Positions 24,601 to 36,363 of a stretch of 64,000 nucleotides of DNA are shown piece by piece; position 1 is the first letter of the stretch; each line of letters starts with the position of its first letter. Below the pieces are notes generated by a model that searched no databases, was not told the origin of the DNA, and saw nothing but the letters and a program-made list of their open reading frames with translations. Both the position numbers and the translations under genes were made by a program. The DNA is taken from NCBI GenBank assembly GCA_014925825.1, contig JACGCK010000003.1, forward strand, positions 806,001 to 870,000, given 5' to 3'. The stretch is from Pholiota molesta (Eukaryota > Basidiomycota > Agaricomycetes > Agaricales > Strophariaceae).

Positions 24601-27600
24601 GGGACGACTTTGAGTAGTGCGCGATTGTAAGTTCCATAGATTTGCTTCAAGGATACCTCGCCAGGATAGTCGACCATTACCAGAGGAGCGTGCCTCAAAA
24701 AACGATGGCTCAGAGGTACTCGACCTGGATCAGTAGGAGGATTGCAAGCACCAACAAACTGATTCGCTCAAGCTTAACCCAAGCCATATCACTGGAACGC
24801 CAGTATCCACCACTTTCTACGAGTTGGCGAAGGAAGGAAATGACTCGTTGTGTGCCATATTTATCAGCAGCAGGCAAATTAATTTCATCGCAGAAAACGA
24901 CAAGCCAGCGGCCAATCTGAATCGGAGCAAGGATGACACCGTTGGGGGTCTTGCGATATTCACAATATTGTTCAAATGTCTTGAGAATAAGTTCCGGAGT
25001 TGTTGCGCTGGAGAAATTGAGACCAACGACTTCCATGTCAGGAAGTTTACGCAGGGCACTGAACAAAGTCATCGTTTTGCCTGATCCTGGAGGTCCGCAG
25101 AGCATGAGAGGCTTGTGCTCTGAAAGCCATGAATATAACACCTCCTCGTGGCGGACCGTATCCATCGTAGGCACAACAACATCAGAGGCGGTGACAGCAT
25201 GTGCTTCGATTTCGATGATAGGAACCCGGGATTGCCAAGCAATCCATTCGCCATTGGCGACTTGCACGTCGAAGTCGATCAACGAGGTTCCAGGGGCCAT
25301 GTGCGGAAGATCGATCCCAGTTTGCTTTCGCAAGAACTCGCCCATGTTCGCTCGCAAATCAAGTTTAGCGTCCCCAGAAAATGCCCAAATTATGCTGACA
25401 AGAAGACGCTTCGTGACATATTGCTCCACGCGCTCCGGAGGCAATGGGAAGTCCGAATGTTGTATGTTGTATTCAATAACATTTCGGACAGTCTTGTTGA
25501 CGAGGGAGAACAGAGTGTTGAGTGCTCGGGTGATGGTGAAGTCCATGATATGTTCGATAGATTCAGCAAATGTTAGGGCTGAATCGACTAGGTCACCATT
25601 TGCGAAGTAGCGTTCTAAGATGGTGGCGATTTGTTGTTGAGTTTCGAGATTCGCAGACGTATCTGCGGATGCATTAAATTGGCGACCCAGGACATCCCCA
25701 GCATCCTCATCGTCGGCATCCAAAGGTATAGATGATAGGGTGTAAAGGTAGTTGCGATAGACCATTCTGGGTTCTACAACATCGTCGCTAAACCAAATCA
25801 TTCCACATCGACTGACGGTAGCCAGGGTTGCATATTTCAGATGCTCGACTTCAAACATGATTCGGACGTTAGGAGGAAGGTTGAGCCGCTCTCCATTAGG
25901 CAGTGTCAATAATTTGTTGTCGTCGAGTACACTAAAAAGTTTCGTTAGAGTAAAAGGTGAGAACATGTAGATGGACAAACCTGTTCAAGTTCTCGACCCA
26001 CTCGGGATCAACGTCACCATCAAATATAATCCAGTGTCTCTTCCCACTTTCTCCACGAACGTCATCGACAATTTTCCTCAGGACATGAGTAAATAGACCA
26101 TCATTCCACTCGCGCGTAGTTTGGTCCAAAGTACCATATAGGGCATCTTTGTGCATGGCCTTAGGGTCAATAACGTACGATACGCCTTCGATACCGTCCA
26201 AGCGTTCAAGCGCAGCCAGTAACACCTGCCACGCATTTGTCTTTCCACTTCCAGAGGGACCGACCATCATCAAACCGTGCTGAATTTTTTGGATCTGGTA
26301 AAGCTGGAGGATCTTGGCTACCCACTTCTCGCCATCGATAAGACGTCTTTCCGCGCATACTTTTAGGATTTGTTCTCGCAATGCTTCGAGATCGACCGGT
26401 AGATAGTCCACACCAGGGAAAACATCTGCAAGAAGACTAGAAACAAGTTAATTGCGAAGGTTTGTAGGCAGATGGATTGAATTAGTACTTTGTGAGTAGC
26501 GGCACATCGTCCGCCACGAGCTTTGGCACGATGGTCTCCGTGACACTTTGAATGAGGATAATTTGCTCGGAAATGTTATCCGAAAGCCCAACAACATCGT
26601 CGTCGCCGTCTGCCTCCAATCTGGCGGCCTGTAGGCGTTCTCGTTTCAAGATACCAGCACTGGCAAGGACTGCCTTCAGAGCTCGCAGACCAAAATCATA
26701 ATGCGGCTGTGGCGAAAGTTGTTCGTCGCAAAGATTGAAGAAGGGGACGATCTTAGAAGCCAGTGACTCCGCAGTTCGAAACCCTGAGAGAAGAGCATGA
26801 CTTGTGCAATGAGCTCACGGTCAGGACGAGTCATAGCCATACTAGAAATACCGTTAGAATGAAAACAAAGTTTAAAAGGCTGTTACTTACGGCCTAAAGA
26901 GCTTGGTCAAATTAGGAGGGAGTTGGGAACGACCAGCATAGTTTGGATTCGTCGTGATGAAAATACCAATGTTCTTGTTGATTTTCAAGTTCTTGCCAAC
27001 TAATTCAATCTCGGTGTTTGGGTTCTTCACCAGCGAAGCCAGACCTGTTGGATGGCTTGTACTTGCTGCGAGACGGCGCTTAAAATACGTTCTTCGAGTC
27101 GATTGAACTCGTCAAAACAACCCCAGCACCGACTTGACAGAGACCGACAAAGATGCGACCCATTGCCTGGAAATCAAAAGTTTCATCACAGCAAAAGACG
27201 AGCACGAATCGCCCAAGCTGTACGCCCAATGCTTTGACGGATTCCGTTTTGCCTATAGCGTTCGGCTTAGTTCAATGCTGAATAATATAATAACGAGACA
27301 CTGACCAGTCCAGCAGGTCCGAATGGCGCACCACCTAGTTGGTTATCAAGGGCTTGCGTCAAAGTGAGGTATACCCTATCTGTAAGCGGTGTCTGAACGA
27401 GCCTATCCGGGACACCAAGGTATTCCCATCCATACGGGAACGTCGCATCCGCAGCCTTGATCGTAAGTCGGTCCAGTGGGTTTTCGATAGCTTTGTCAAG
27501 ATAGAAGCGCATTTGATACAGCCAGATGAAGTTTTTCGAGTCATTGACATCCTGTTGGATGAGCGCTCGGAGAACATCACGTTGGTGGACCAATTCTGTA

Positions 27601-29976
27601 ATGAGATGCTCGCATTTGCGACGCATGACTGGTTTCAGTTCCTGGAGCACAATATCTGCAAGAAGATCCAGGGCTTGATGAATAACATCTAGTGGCTCTT
27701 TAGGTACCTGGGCCGCGTCTAAAGACGCCTCCACTGAGGCCGTCCAGGCTACTTGTACAGCAAGCGTGACAAGTTGTGCAGGGTACTTTTCCATCCACGA
27801 CATGAGTTGTTCAGCTTGAAGAGTGCCTTTACCATAGAATGTTTGAAGCTCCCCCACTGCATCAGTCAGCAAGTTGGCCAAGGAGAGGCGCATCATGTAT
27901 TCGATCCTGGCCAGCCAGTCGTTGATTTTAGGGAAGTCCTTGAGAAGTATTGGCTCTGTAAACGCGACCTCTTCACCTTCTCTCGAAGCCATGCCTTGGA
28001 TTTGAGTGACATCGTCATCGAGTTTGACAGTCGATATACCAGCAAACATCTTTTTGAGATGCTTCATGATGCGAAGAATATCTTTGCTGTTTCCGATAAT
28101 TTCCAAAAGATCTTCATCTCCCACAAAGTAAAATCGAGGGAAGGAGGACCGCTCGCGTTCCAAATATTCTCCCAATGCCTTCTGAATCTTGTTCAAGAGA
28201 TCAGCAAGACGTTCCAAGCTCTTCTGAATGCCTTGGATGTTCAAGACATCTAGGACGAAGGGCGATTTGTAAACTCTCTTCATAACAGTCAAAAACTCAG
28301 AGTTGATATTTTGAAAACGGGCGCTTTCGACGGGAAGCAGATGCTTGATATCCGCGCTGCCCGAAAAGATACCTTCCAAATAAACCCATTGGCGCTGGAC
28401 ATCGATCCAAACATCTGAGGTGATTGGATTAGTGAGATAGATATATAACCAATTTATGGAAACGCACCGAAGAGAACGTGAATTCTGTTCAGTTTTTCTT
28501 CCCATGAACCAGCCTATTATGATATGGATTAGAAAACCAGGGTGTTTTTGAATGTGTGTCGTTACCTCTTCCTCAAAGACTGCGAGAAAAGTATAATTAG
28601 TATTTTTTTAAAATCGGAAGTTTCATTGGACATACCCTTATAATATGGGGACAATTTCATAGCAGTAAGCGAATTCAGATTTTCGCTACACTTGTTGAAT
28701 AGATCGTCCCACCCTCTGATAGAGAGTTATTACATATATGATTCGAAGGAGGAAATTTTTCAAACCTGATAAGGCGGCATTTGTTCTGGTAATTGACTAG
28801 ATCCAGTGTATAGCTTGTCCAAGTCTCTTTCACTTGTTTGATATATTCTTCCAATGCCATCTGATGGATGCTTAGTGAATGCAGATAAATTAGCGCAAGG
28901 ACTGCCAACTTACTTCACCCTGGGCTTGAATAATAACTTCTTTAATCAACGACTCGTTCTTCTTGAGATCCATGTCATAGACATGTCCGAGAGTCATACT
29001 AATGCAACTTCAATCAGGAGGCATATGTGAAAGAGCATATTACGCACTAAGGAAGGCTGATCTGAGATGGGAGCTTCAGATTCTTAAAGAGTTGTTTCCA
29101 ATGACGGTCCTTAACGCTTCAGATTTCAGTTCCGATACGATTGCGTTCGACTTGAGGAGGCCCCGCAAGATATCTTGCACATATTCGAAGGCAGCGTACT
29201 GTCGCATCCTTGTAGGCATATCCTTCGTAGATGTTAAAAGGGCGTCAATTTGTTGCCTAGTTTCCTCGGCTGCACCGTTGCCCACGACAATTCCCTTAAC
29301 TCGCTGATCTGGCTCCATATGCCAGAGAGTGCCGTCCACACCGCCTTCAAGTCGCGCAGTTCCTCGAATACCGGGTCCAAGCGCGTGTGACGCGTCAATT
29401 CGAGGTCGAGGGCTTCCTTTGCACGGCAGACGAGGTCGTATTCTTCTTGCACCCTATTAAGCTTTCCCTCGAAGACGTTGATGGTGTTCATTGCCGTATC
29501 GGCACGCATGTTCCCCTGAACAGGCCTTGTCTGTTCCCATTCCTGCAGAATCTCGTTGATCTTGTTCTCGACGATCTTGTCCTCTGCTACTATTTTCAAC
29601 TGCAACCCAGCTGAGAGAGGGAAGAAAAGGAATTAATATGAAATATACGGAAGAGTATGATGTGTCAGTACCCAGTTGCTCCTGGATAGAGTCGTTCTTC
29701 CTCTTGAGGATCTCGTTATATGCACTCCATTCTCCCGAAGCTGGTCACTGTATAGCCAATCTTCAGGAAACTGGAATCTAAAACGTTCAAGTGTCTTCTC
29801 TCCGTTTGCACATAGTCGATCATGGGGCCCCATGCTTTCGTTTTCTTCTTTAAGTCCTGCACGAAGGTGATGAAAGTGACCGCCGCAGCGGTCGACGAGT
29901 TTGCAGGTGCAAAAACCTAGATATAAATCGTCAGTATAACGACAGAATGGAGGTGAATGCAGACACTGACCTCCAT
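18607..29976 (-). CDS. dhc2: Cytoplasmic dynein heavy chain, motor-half gene
   Basis: ATP-driven minus-end microtubule motor, about 3,300 residues over some 25 exons. The start [15 protein letters not shown] (29976) is followed directly by linker-region sequence ([19 protein letters not shown]). The whole N-terminal tail of a normal heavy chain (roughly 900-1,000 residues) is absent, and the divergent SmE gene begins 193 bases upstream. Four P-loops are present: AAA1 GPAG.GKT, split by an intron near 27300; AAA2 [11 protein letters not shown]3 [11 protein letters not shown]4 GVSGSGKT. Then come the stalk coiled coils flanking [19 protein letters not shown]5, AAA6 and the C-terminal domain ending CMTAGP. 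Seventeen single-base gaps interrupt the frame, but each side is well conserved and no other stop or bad splice site was found, so I treat it as functional. It would pair with a separate tail-encoding gene. Confidence 0.92.
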
Positions 29977-30169
29977 GTTGGTGGTAATTGCGACGCGTCG
30001 CCAGAATACACAAGTTGTCAAGGAAAAGCCAGGCTGTCATCACGTGCATTGTCCGTTATGGAAACCCTAACCACAGTATGGCGTTCGATTCAACGCTTGG
30101 TTCGCGTCTAACAGCAACCTCCACAATCGCCATCTCTCCTCCCCATCTTGTACTACTAATATCTTCATC
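29977..30169. promoter_or_regulatory. Divergent dynein/SmE promoter with a CACGTG box
   Basis: Only 193 bases separate the two start codons. CACGTG is at 30041-30046. The region presumably drives both genes; that is inferred from position alone. Confidence 0.4.
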
Positions 30170-30674
30170 ATGTCGGGACGTCAACAGCGTGTGATGGTTC
30201 AGCCCATCGTATGTGGATATTGACAACTTTCTCTTCCCTCGTCTTCTCACTCATTGCTTCATTTTATAGAATGTTATTTTCAAAAACCTACAACAAGTGC
30301 GTATTGTGTCTACCTAGCTCTCTATTCTACGACCGCACTGACTTCACAGTTTTAGAAAAACAAAGTCGTCATCTGGCTGTATGATAATATTGAAATGCGC
30401 ATCGAAGGAAGGATCATTGTGCGTACATGCGTCTATCTTCGGGTTTGTTGGACGCGGATGCTGATTCTTTTCCTTCGTATAGGGATTTGACGAGTTCATG
30501 AACCTAGTAATTGATGAGGCTGCTGAAGTATTTGTGAAAGACGCGAAACCAAGGAGAGAATTAGGTGCGTGATTCACCTATTGCGACCTGCTCAACAACT
30601 CATGCTCTATTTTGATTCTAGGTCGCCTACTTCTCAAGGGCGATAACATCACTCTGATCCAGCAAATATCATGA
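30170..30674 (+). CDS. SME1: Small nuclear ribonucleoprotein E (SmE)
   Basis: Core subunit of the heptameric Sm ring on spliceosomal snRNAs. Five short exons encode about 93 residues: MSGRQQRVMVQPI, NVIFKNLQQ, KNKVVIWLYDNIEMRIEGRI, then GFDEFMNLVIDEAAEV (Sm1 motif), and RRELGRLLLKGDNITLIQQI (Sm2 motif). Length and both Sm motifs match the family from yeast to human. All introns are GT-AG, and one acceptor is TTTTAG after an earlier CACAG. No frameshift. It is head to head with the dynein gene and converges on RPS29. Confidence 0.96.
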
Positions 30675-31171
30675 ACGATACAATCTTTCATTACGATCAA
30701 TCCATATTCTTGCGTATTCTGGCGACTACCATTTGAATCCGACGCAACACGACGTATACATATTCTTTGTTACAAGGACACTTATTTGTTGACGTCAGAG
30801 TTTCACGTCTCCTCTTTGAATAACATCGCAAAGGATGATGAGAACGGCAATGCACAAGATATCACTCATGTTTTTAGAAAGGGCGCCATAACTTCTGATA
30901 TCTTGAGGAAAATGTAAGAAGCTCCCTGTTTATTCCTAGTCTCTAATCTTGCAGTCATGCTAAAGTCGTGCAGAAGCTGCAATGATGAAGGCAAATTCTG
31001 GGTAATTGAGCCCGCAATTAAGTGCAATAAGAGATGAATCGTATGATTGGCAGATGTTTTGAAGACTCGGACGGGCAACATTCGGAAGCATGCGAGGAAA
31101 TCAGATAAATTCTCTACTATCTGGATATGGTGGAAAAGCGTAGACGAATGTGTTGGTATGCACCGAGTTTT
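30675..31171. other. Convergent intergenic region
   Basis: About 500 bases between the ends of the SmE and RPS29 genes. AT-rich, presumably 3' untranslated sequence. No gene is seen. Confidence 0.4.
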
Positions 31172-31459
31172 TCACCGGTTCTGAAATATGAATGCAATTC
31201 AACAGGGATACGGGAAGTACAACGAGTGCATCTCACCTTCACGAAACCAATGGCAGCTGACTTTTCACGGAAGCACTGCCTGCACAGGTCAAGTCCGTAT
31301 TTGCGAATGAGACCAGCCTGGTGCGCGCAGAGGCGGCTAATTGGAAAGGACATAAGGGACATAATAATATTGGGGTAGATTCTAACAGGATGCGTACCAC
31401 TGACGGCTTCCCTTTCCGTATTTGCGTGGGCGCGAGAACCAGATGGCGTCGTGGGTCAT
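31172..31459 (-). CDS. RPS29: Small ribosomal subunit protein uS14 (RPS29)
   Basis: Structural protein of the cytosolic 40S subunit. Three exons (31459-31398, 31336-31237, 31180-31172) give exactly 56 residues, the usual eukaryotic length. The four zinc-binding cysteines are present as CRLC and CRQC, with the hallmark [18 protein letters not shown] between and around them. The last exon is only 9 nt (Asn, Arg, stop), so the protein ends GFVKNR where many relatives end in YR or FR. It was assembled by hand because no single open frame covers it. Confidence 0.95.
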
Positions 31460-31786
31460 TGTCGAAGTTTCTGGGATCGATTAACAAGGATTTGTACAGC
31501 GACGGGGCGTAGGTACTCACTGTGCCCGAAAAACTAAATCTGCCTATTGCCAATGGCGCCCACGAGAACGGTGGGCGAGTGTTGGCTTAGGTAATCTGTA
31601 CAGAACTACAATAAGGTTCAGGCTCCGCTCGGGGGGAGAACAATGAGGGTCTGGAATTACGTCATCGAGCAGATCAGAGCGAGTCCGGATTGGGAAGAAA
31701 GGGATATCCCTATGGGGATGCAATGCGCCTTGTCTGCCGTCTATTTATTGTGCGGCCACAGCGAGCTCTGTGCCACACCCGCACCC
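31460..31786. promoter_or_regulatory. Divergent RPS29 / P450 promoter region
   Basis: Holds the promoters of the ribosomal protein gene (minus) and the P450 gene (plus). An upstream in-frame ATG for the P450 at 31643 falls here and would extend its N-terminus by 48 residues. No clear TATA box was recognised. Confidence 0.35.
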
Positions 31787-33802
31787 ATGCCCCCCCACTT
31801 CCTCGCCGTCATACCCCAGGTATGCATCACCGCCGTCGTTGTGCTCATAATCCGCGCCGTCGCGTGGTTCATCAACATGCTCTTCATCATGCCCCGCTCT
31901 GACCCTATGAGGCATCTCCCTGGCCCAGACGGTTCCCTGCTCGAAAGTCATCTCCAACGGGTCATGGAGTGCGTCCTACCTTTCTGCATTCGAAGCATTA
32001 ACTAACTAGAACTAACTCTTTATCAGTCCCGCACTTAGCGCCAATACCCACAAGGACTGGCGTGCGCGCTTTGGACAAACATTCCGGTTCCACGGCTTCG
32101 GCAGGGTATGTAGCATTCTTTTCGCGCTGAATCACTCTTTTTGAGCTTGTTTGTGCGTATAGCACGATCTGCGCCTTATGTCTTTTGATTTTCGCGTCAT
32201 GGCCCACGTCTTGAACTCCTCGAGCTTTGAAAAGCCCTGGCAGACGCGTTCCTTCCTCGGTAGACTCATCGGCAGGGGTATTTTCTCCATGGAAGGTGCT
32301 GCCCATAGAATGCAGAGAAGAATCGTTGCACCAGCTTTCACCCATCAATCTATCAGACAGACGTCTTCTGTCTTTTTCCGCAAGGCGGACGAGCTGTGCG
32401 ACCGTTGGAAGGATATTATTGCTGAGCAGGCAGGACATGTTCAACATGACACTTCGAAAGTCCCCAATACTCCCGCCAGACCCGTTCATGATTCTCCCAA
32501 AATGGCCCATGCTATCATTGACGTTGCACACTGGATTTCTCGGGCCTCTTTCGACGTTATTGGCCTTGCTGGATTCAACTATGATTTCCACTCTCTTAAA
32601 GACGAATCGGAAGAGGTCTATGGCGCGTATCGAAGGATGTTCAATGTTGCGGATAAAGGTTTGGGAATCTGGCAAATACTGGAGCTCTACTTCCCAATCT
32701 TGAGGAAAATATGGGTGCGTGAAATCATCAATTTTCCCAACAATGGTCCTTATTCCCTGGATAGGTTTACGACGATATCCGGGTGACCAATGAATCCTTG
32801 AAGGTCATAGCTAAAGCAGGGAAAGCGATTATTGCCGAGAAAGACCTCGCGTTCCAACAGGCTCAGATCAATGGCAACGAAGACAAGGACCTATTGACCC
32901 TTCTGAGTGAGTTTCTATTTTAATCTCTTTACACCTGCGCTCATCTTCCTAGTCAAATCAAACCTCTGCAGCGATCCTTCCAGACGACTAACAGATCAGG
33001 AATTACTTGATCAATGTTCTACTTTCCTGCTCGCTGGCTCAGACAGTGTTTCCGTTGCTTTGACCTGGTGTTTCCATTTCCTCTCTACCCATCCTGAGGT
33101 CCAGAATCATCTACGCAAAGAGCTCAATGGTGTACATTTCATGGTCGACGATGAACTTTCAGACTCCTCCGCGGACTCTGGCTTCCTAGACAGCACCGCA
33201 AAATCACGCTGGGAAGCAATCGAGAATATGCCCTACCTCGATGCTGTAGTCCGTGAAACCCTGCGATTCTGCCCGCCGGTCCATGGTACTATTCGCGTCG
33301 CCGTCGAGGACGATTATATTCCAATATTGCATCCAGTAACCATGTTGAATGGAGAGATTGTCGGAAAGGACTCGCATGGTTACATTAAAATCCGAAAGGG
33401 CACCTATGTGCATATACCAATCGAAGGCTTTAGCTATAGCGAAGATGTATGGGGTAGGGACGCTATGGAGTTCAAGTAAGTAATTTTTATTCTCATTTGG
33501 AGCCAATTTCTAACCTGTAGGTTAGCCCAAGCAGATGGAAGGACGTGCTGGATTGGGATCCTGCCAAACCTGGTATTAACAACTTGATGACATTTGGCTA
33601 TGGAGCGTCATCATGTTTGGGATATCGTTTCAGCATAGCGGAGATGAAGGCGTTCATTGCCACCATCGTTCCTCAGTTCGAATTCTGCCCGGTGGAAGAT
33701 ATCAAAATCAGTAAATTCAATACCATTATTACCCGCCCCTATGTCAGTGGGAAATGGGCCGAGGGCACCAAGCTGCCTATCAGTGTTCGGGAGCTCAAGT
33801 AA
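31787..33802 (+). CDS. Cytochrome P450 monooxygenase
   Basis: Membrane-anchored haem monooxygenase. The ATG at 31787 places an N-terminal anchor (FLAVIPQVCITAVVVLIIRA) straight after the start, then the Pro/Gly hinge HLPGPDG. Further motifs are the I-helix LLAGSDSVSVAL, the K-helix ETLRF (ExxR), and NPSRW. The haem loop is FGYGASSCLGYRF, with the cysteine ligand in place. Two usual residues differ: Ser replaces the Arg of FxxGxRxCxG, and Ser-Val replaces the usual Thr pair of the I-helix. Both occur in some basidiomycete P450s. All exons join in frame without repair. Earlier in-frame starts are at 31643 and 31715. The substrate is unknown, and the neighbours give no biosynthetic context. Confidence 0.9.
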
Positions 33803-33964
33803 GCTCAGTTTTTAACTTATTTCGTCCTTGTAGCTATACGTGTACCTTTGGATTGCGGATTACTGTATTTTGTTACTTAATTTTAGATTGCCCCCTGTAA
33901 AGTATAATATGAATAGGCTGCGGCCGGAAATTTTCTGATATCCAAAGGTTGGAACATGTTACAA

Positions 33965-36051
33965 CTAAGAAAGAGATGTTGAAGCCAGAGTCTGCATTAA
34001 CATTTCCAGCGCAGTGTCCCCTGAATCTGAATCTGAATCCAAGTCCAGTGTTGTTGTGTTCGTTCTGGCTGATGGAGAATCTGCCTCAATATCTTTAGTA
34101 TATGCCTAAGAATATGAAATGCTTAAGAATGCATACCCTGTGGTTTTGCTGCCGCCATGCGACTGAGTTTGGGAGTGTTAGGTTTGCGCTTTGAAGTAAA
34201 TTGTGGTACAAGAGTCCCCTCCTTGCATGCCCCACATACTGCAGAATACATGAAGTCAGAAAATTCTCTTTGAATAGACATAATTTGAAACCAACCGCAT
34301 TCTTCTGGTTTTATCGACTTGCTAAACCTTCCATAGCTTCGTGTCCAGAAAAAATAAACAAGTGTACTTGAAACGGCGAGAATATGAAACAACCATACAT
34401 CTTGTCACACTTCTGACACTCTGAAAGAAAAGGCAATTAGTGATATTCGCAATAACAAAGTGAGGAAAAGAACTGACTCCATTGGTATGGGTATGAAATC
34501 TCATAATCGTGTTTGATCTAGAGCAGAATTTAATAAACACACCAAATCCGATGATAATGCTTTAGAGGACTGACAGAGACGTGTATGTCAGGCCGTTTTT
34601 TCATTACAAGAGCCGCCCTTTTGGCCAATAAAATTCAGGATCGTTTTTATAGAAAATGAAGGAAGCAGTATACCAGCTTTTGAAGAGTTTCCCGTGATGT
34701 TCCTGCACATTTTTATCAATTACCCATGTGGCCAAGTGGCACATTTCGTGCGAGAGCGTATTTCTAATCCTCTCTGGAAAAGGATGAGGGATTAAAGTCC
34801 TTTCCTATGTCGAGTTTGAGGCATTCCGACATACCTTCGCAGTCCAAGATTTTCTCGGCCAACTCGATCTCAGTAGTTTGAACACCTTCCCTAGATCTGT
34901 ATAAAGTTTTAGACCGCCATATATTATAAAGAGCTGTGCAAGTCATACCGATGGTATTTAGCTTTTCCCGCCGTTGTCAACAACCTTTTGTTCCAATTAA
35001 GCTTGGTGTCCGTCGGCAGACCTTCTTTGAACACAACCTTATTTAGATCAGTAAACAGCTTCTGGGCATACTCGTGGCGCTGCTGAAGTTCCGCCGCCTC
35101 TCTTGCCTTCTTCGTGTTTGCACGGGGAGTGCTTATAGATACCTTTTTAGTCGTTTTCGTCGAGGTCTCCGAAGCATTATCTGAAAGCGCTGGTGTGTTG
35201 CTTATAAGTAATCGTCTGGCCAAGCTCTGAAGCTTCTTTGGTGTCTTTGGGCCTTGATCTTCGGGGTTTGACGTGCCAGCTTCGTCTTTCTTCTTTGTTC
35301 CAAAACGCAAGGGTTTCTTCGCACTTCTTGGTTCATTGCTGATGATCTATTTGAGCAAAAGTTGCACTGAGTGGCACTGCAAAGACACTCACAGAATAAT
35401 AATGGATTCATCGACAACAGGGTGACTAAGACTTGAAGGACCCTCGTCTTCTGAATCATTGACGAGAAGAGCATTGGATTTCGCGGCACTTTTCCTGGGT
35501 ATCGGCACGAAAACTTCAATTGAACTATCTGAATCTGATATTTCAATGACCTGTGGTTCCGGTTCAAAATCTTCGTTTTCATCAGAACTTTCAATTATTC
35601 GACGTCGGGAGACATATAAACGCTTTCCAGACTTGTTCGGGTTTAAGGGACAGACTGTCGTCGTTCTACCAATTTATTTCATGAGCAGTCATCGCCTAAA
35701 CATTGGCGACGTTCGCACCTCTCTCGAAGTTGTGGAATATGAGCTCTTTCCATCTCACTAAACAAATAAATCAGCATCTGACGGTTCAATATTGTGAGAA
35801 CACCCAACCTTTCATCGGAGGATATTTCAATGACCTCAATTACTCTCTGATGCGGAATGTCCAGGCTGGGAAAGATAAGTGTCTGAATATGCCAATTCAA
35901 ATGGAGAAACTTACTTATGCCGTTCCTCTTCACTGTCGGGAATAACCTCAGAGCCACTGGAGGTGCGAGGTTGCAGTATGATCGTATGTTGAACGGTGTC
36001 ATTTGTCAAAATTGGATCCGCGGAGGGTTTCTTCAGTCTTTCGAGAGGCAT
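33965..36051 (-). CDS. SprT-like zinc metalloprotease with SUMO-interacting motifs (GCNA-like)
   Basis: The last seven exons encode a SprT domain: KLFTDLNKVVFKEGLPTDT, KLNWNKRLLTTAGKA, the catalytic zinc motif SHEMCH (HExxH), and a C-terminal zinc ribbon with CQKC and CGAC around IYGRFSKSIKP. Proteins of this kind (Spartan, GCNA) digest DNA-protein crosslinks. The N-terminal half is acidic and disordered. It holds several hydrophobic-acidic SUMO-interacting patterns: VIEVIEISSDE, VIEISDSDSS and ESIIIL. SIMs upstream of SprT is the GCNA arrangement. The C-terminal tail has an acidic LDLDSDSDSGD stretch. The start MPLERLKKPSADPI at 36051 is the first Met of the chain of exons. All junctions fit without a frameshift. 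Some 5' exon borders (35640-35740) are less sure. Confidence 0.85.
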
Positions 36052-36363
36052 TAAGAAATAAATGATCAAAAAGCGTGAAATTGGCAGAAAGACGAGGGAT
36101 TATTTGGGTATATGCCAGATGCAGAGCTCAAAGCAAAGTGGCTGAACAAGTTGCCATTTATGATCGGAACCTATGGACGCGTCCTGATGTGCATCACGTG
36201 CAAGGAAATTGAATGGCCCGAAGTGCGAGTTTCGTCTCTTCAATCCAAGTCACTTGCCATTGGGCGACTTCTATCCTTAATATCCATCACATTTCCTTTC
36301 CGATAGGGCTCTGCCTTCTACAATCTATATCCATCTAATACCTTTGGATTATTACGACATTCG
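36052..36363. promoter_or_regulatory. Divergent SprT / UBE2O promoter region with a CACGTG box
   Basis: 312 bases between the two start codons. CACGTG is at 36195-36200. An open frame at 36112-36306 has no support as a gene. Confidence 0.35.

Noticed and set aside
18607..29976. Dynein gene as a decayed pseudogene
   Set aside because: All defects are single-base deletions in runs; codon content, long frames, P-loops and splice sites are intact.
7039..33802. Secondary-metabolite cluster built from the MFS, P450 and zinc-cluster genes
   Set aside because: They are tens of kilobases apart with ribosomal, splicing and motor genes between, and no core synthase is present.
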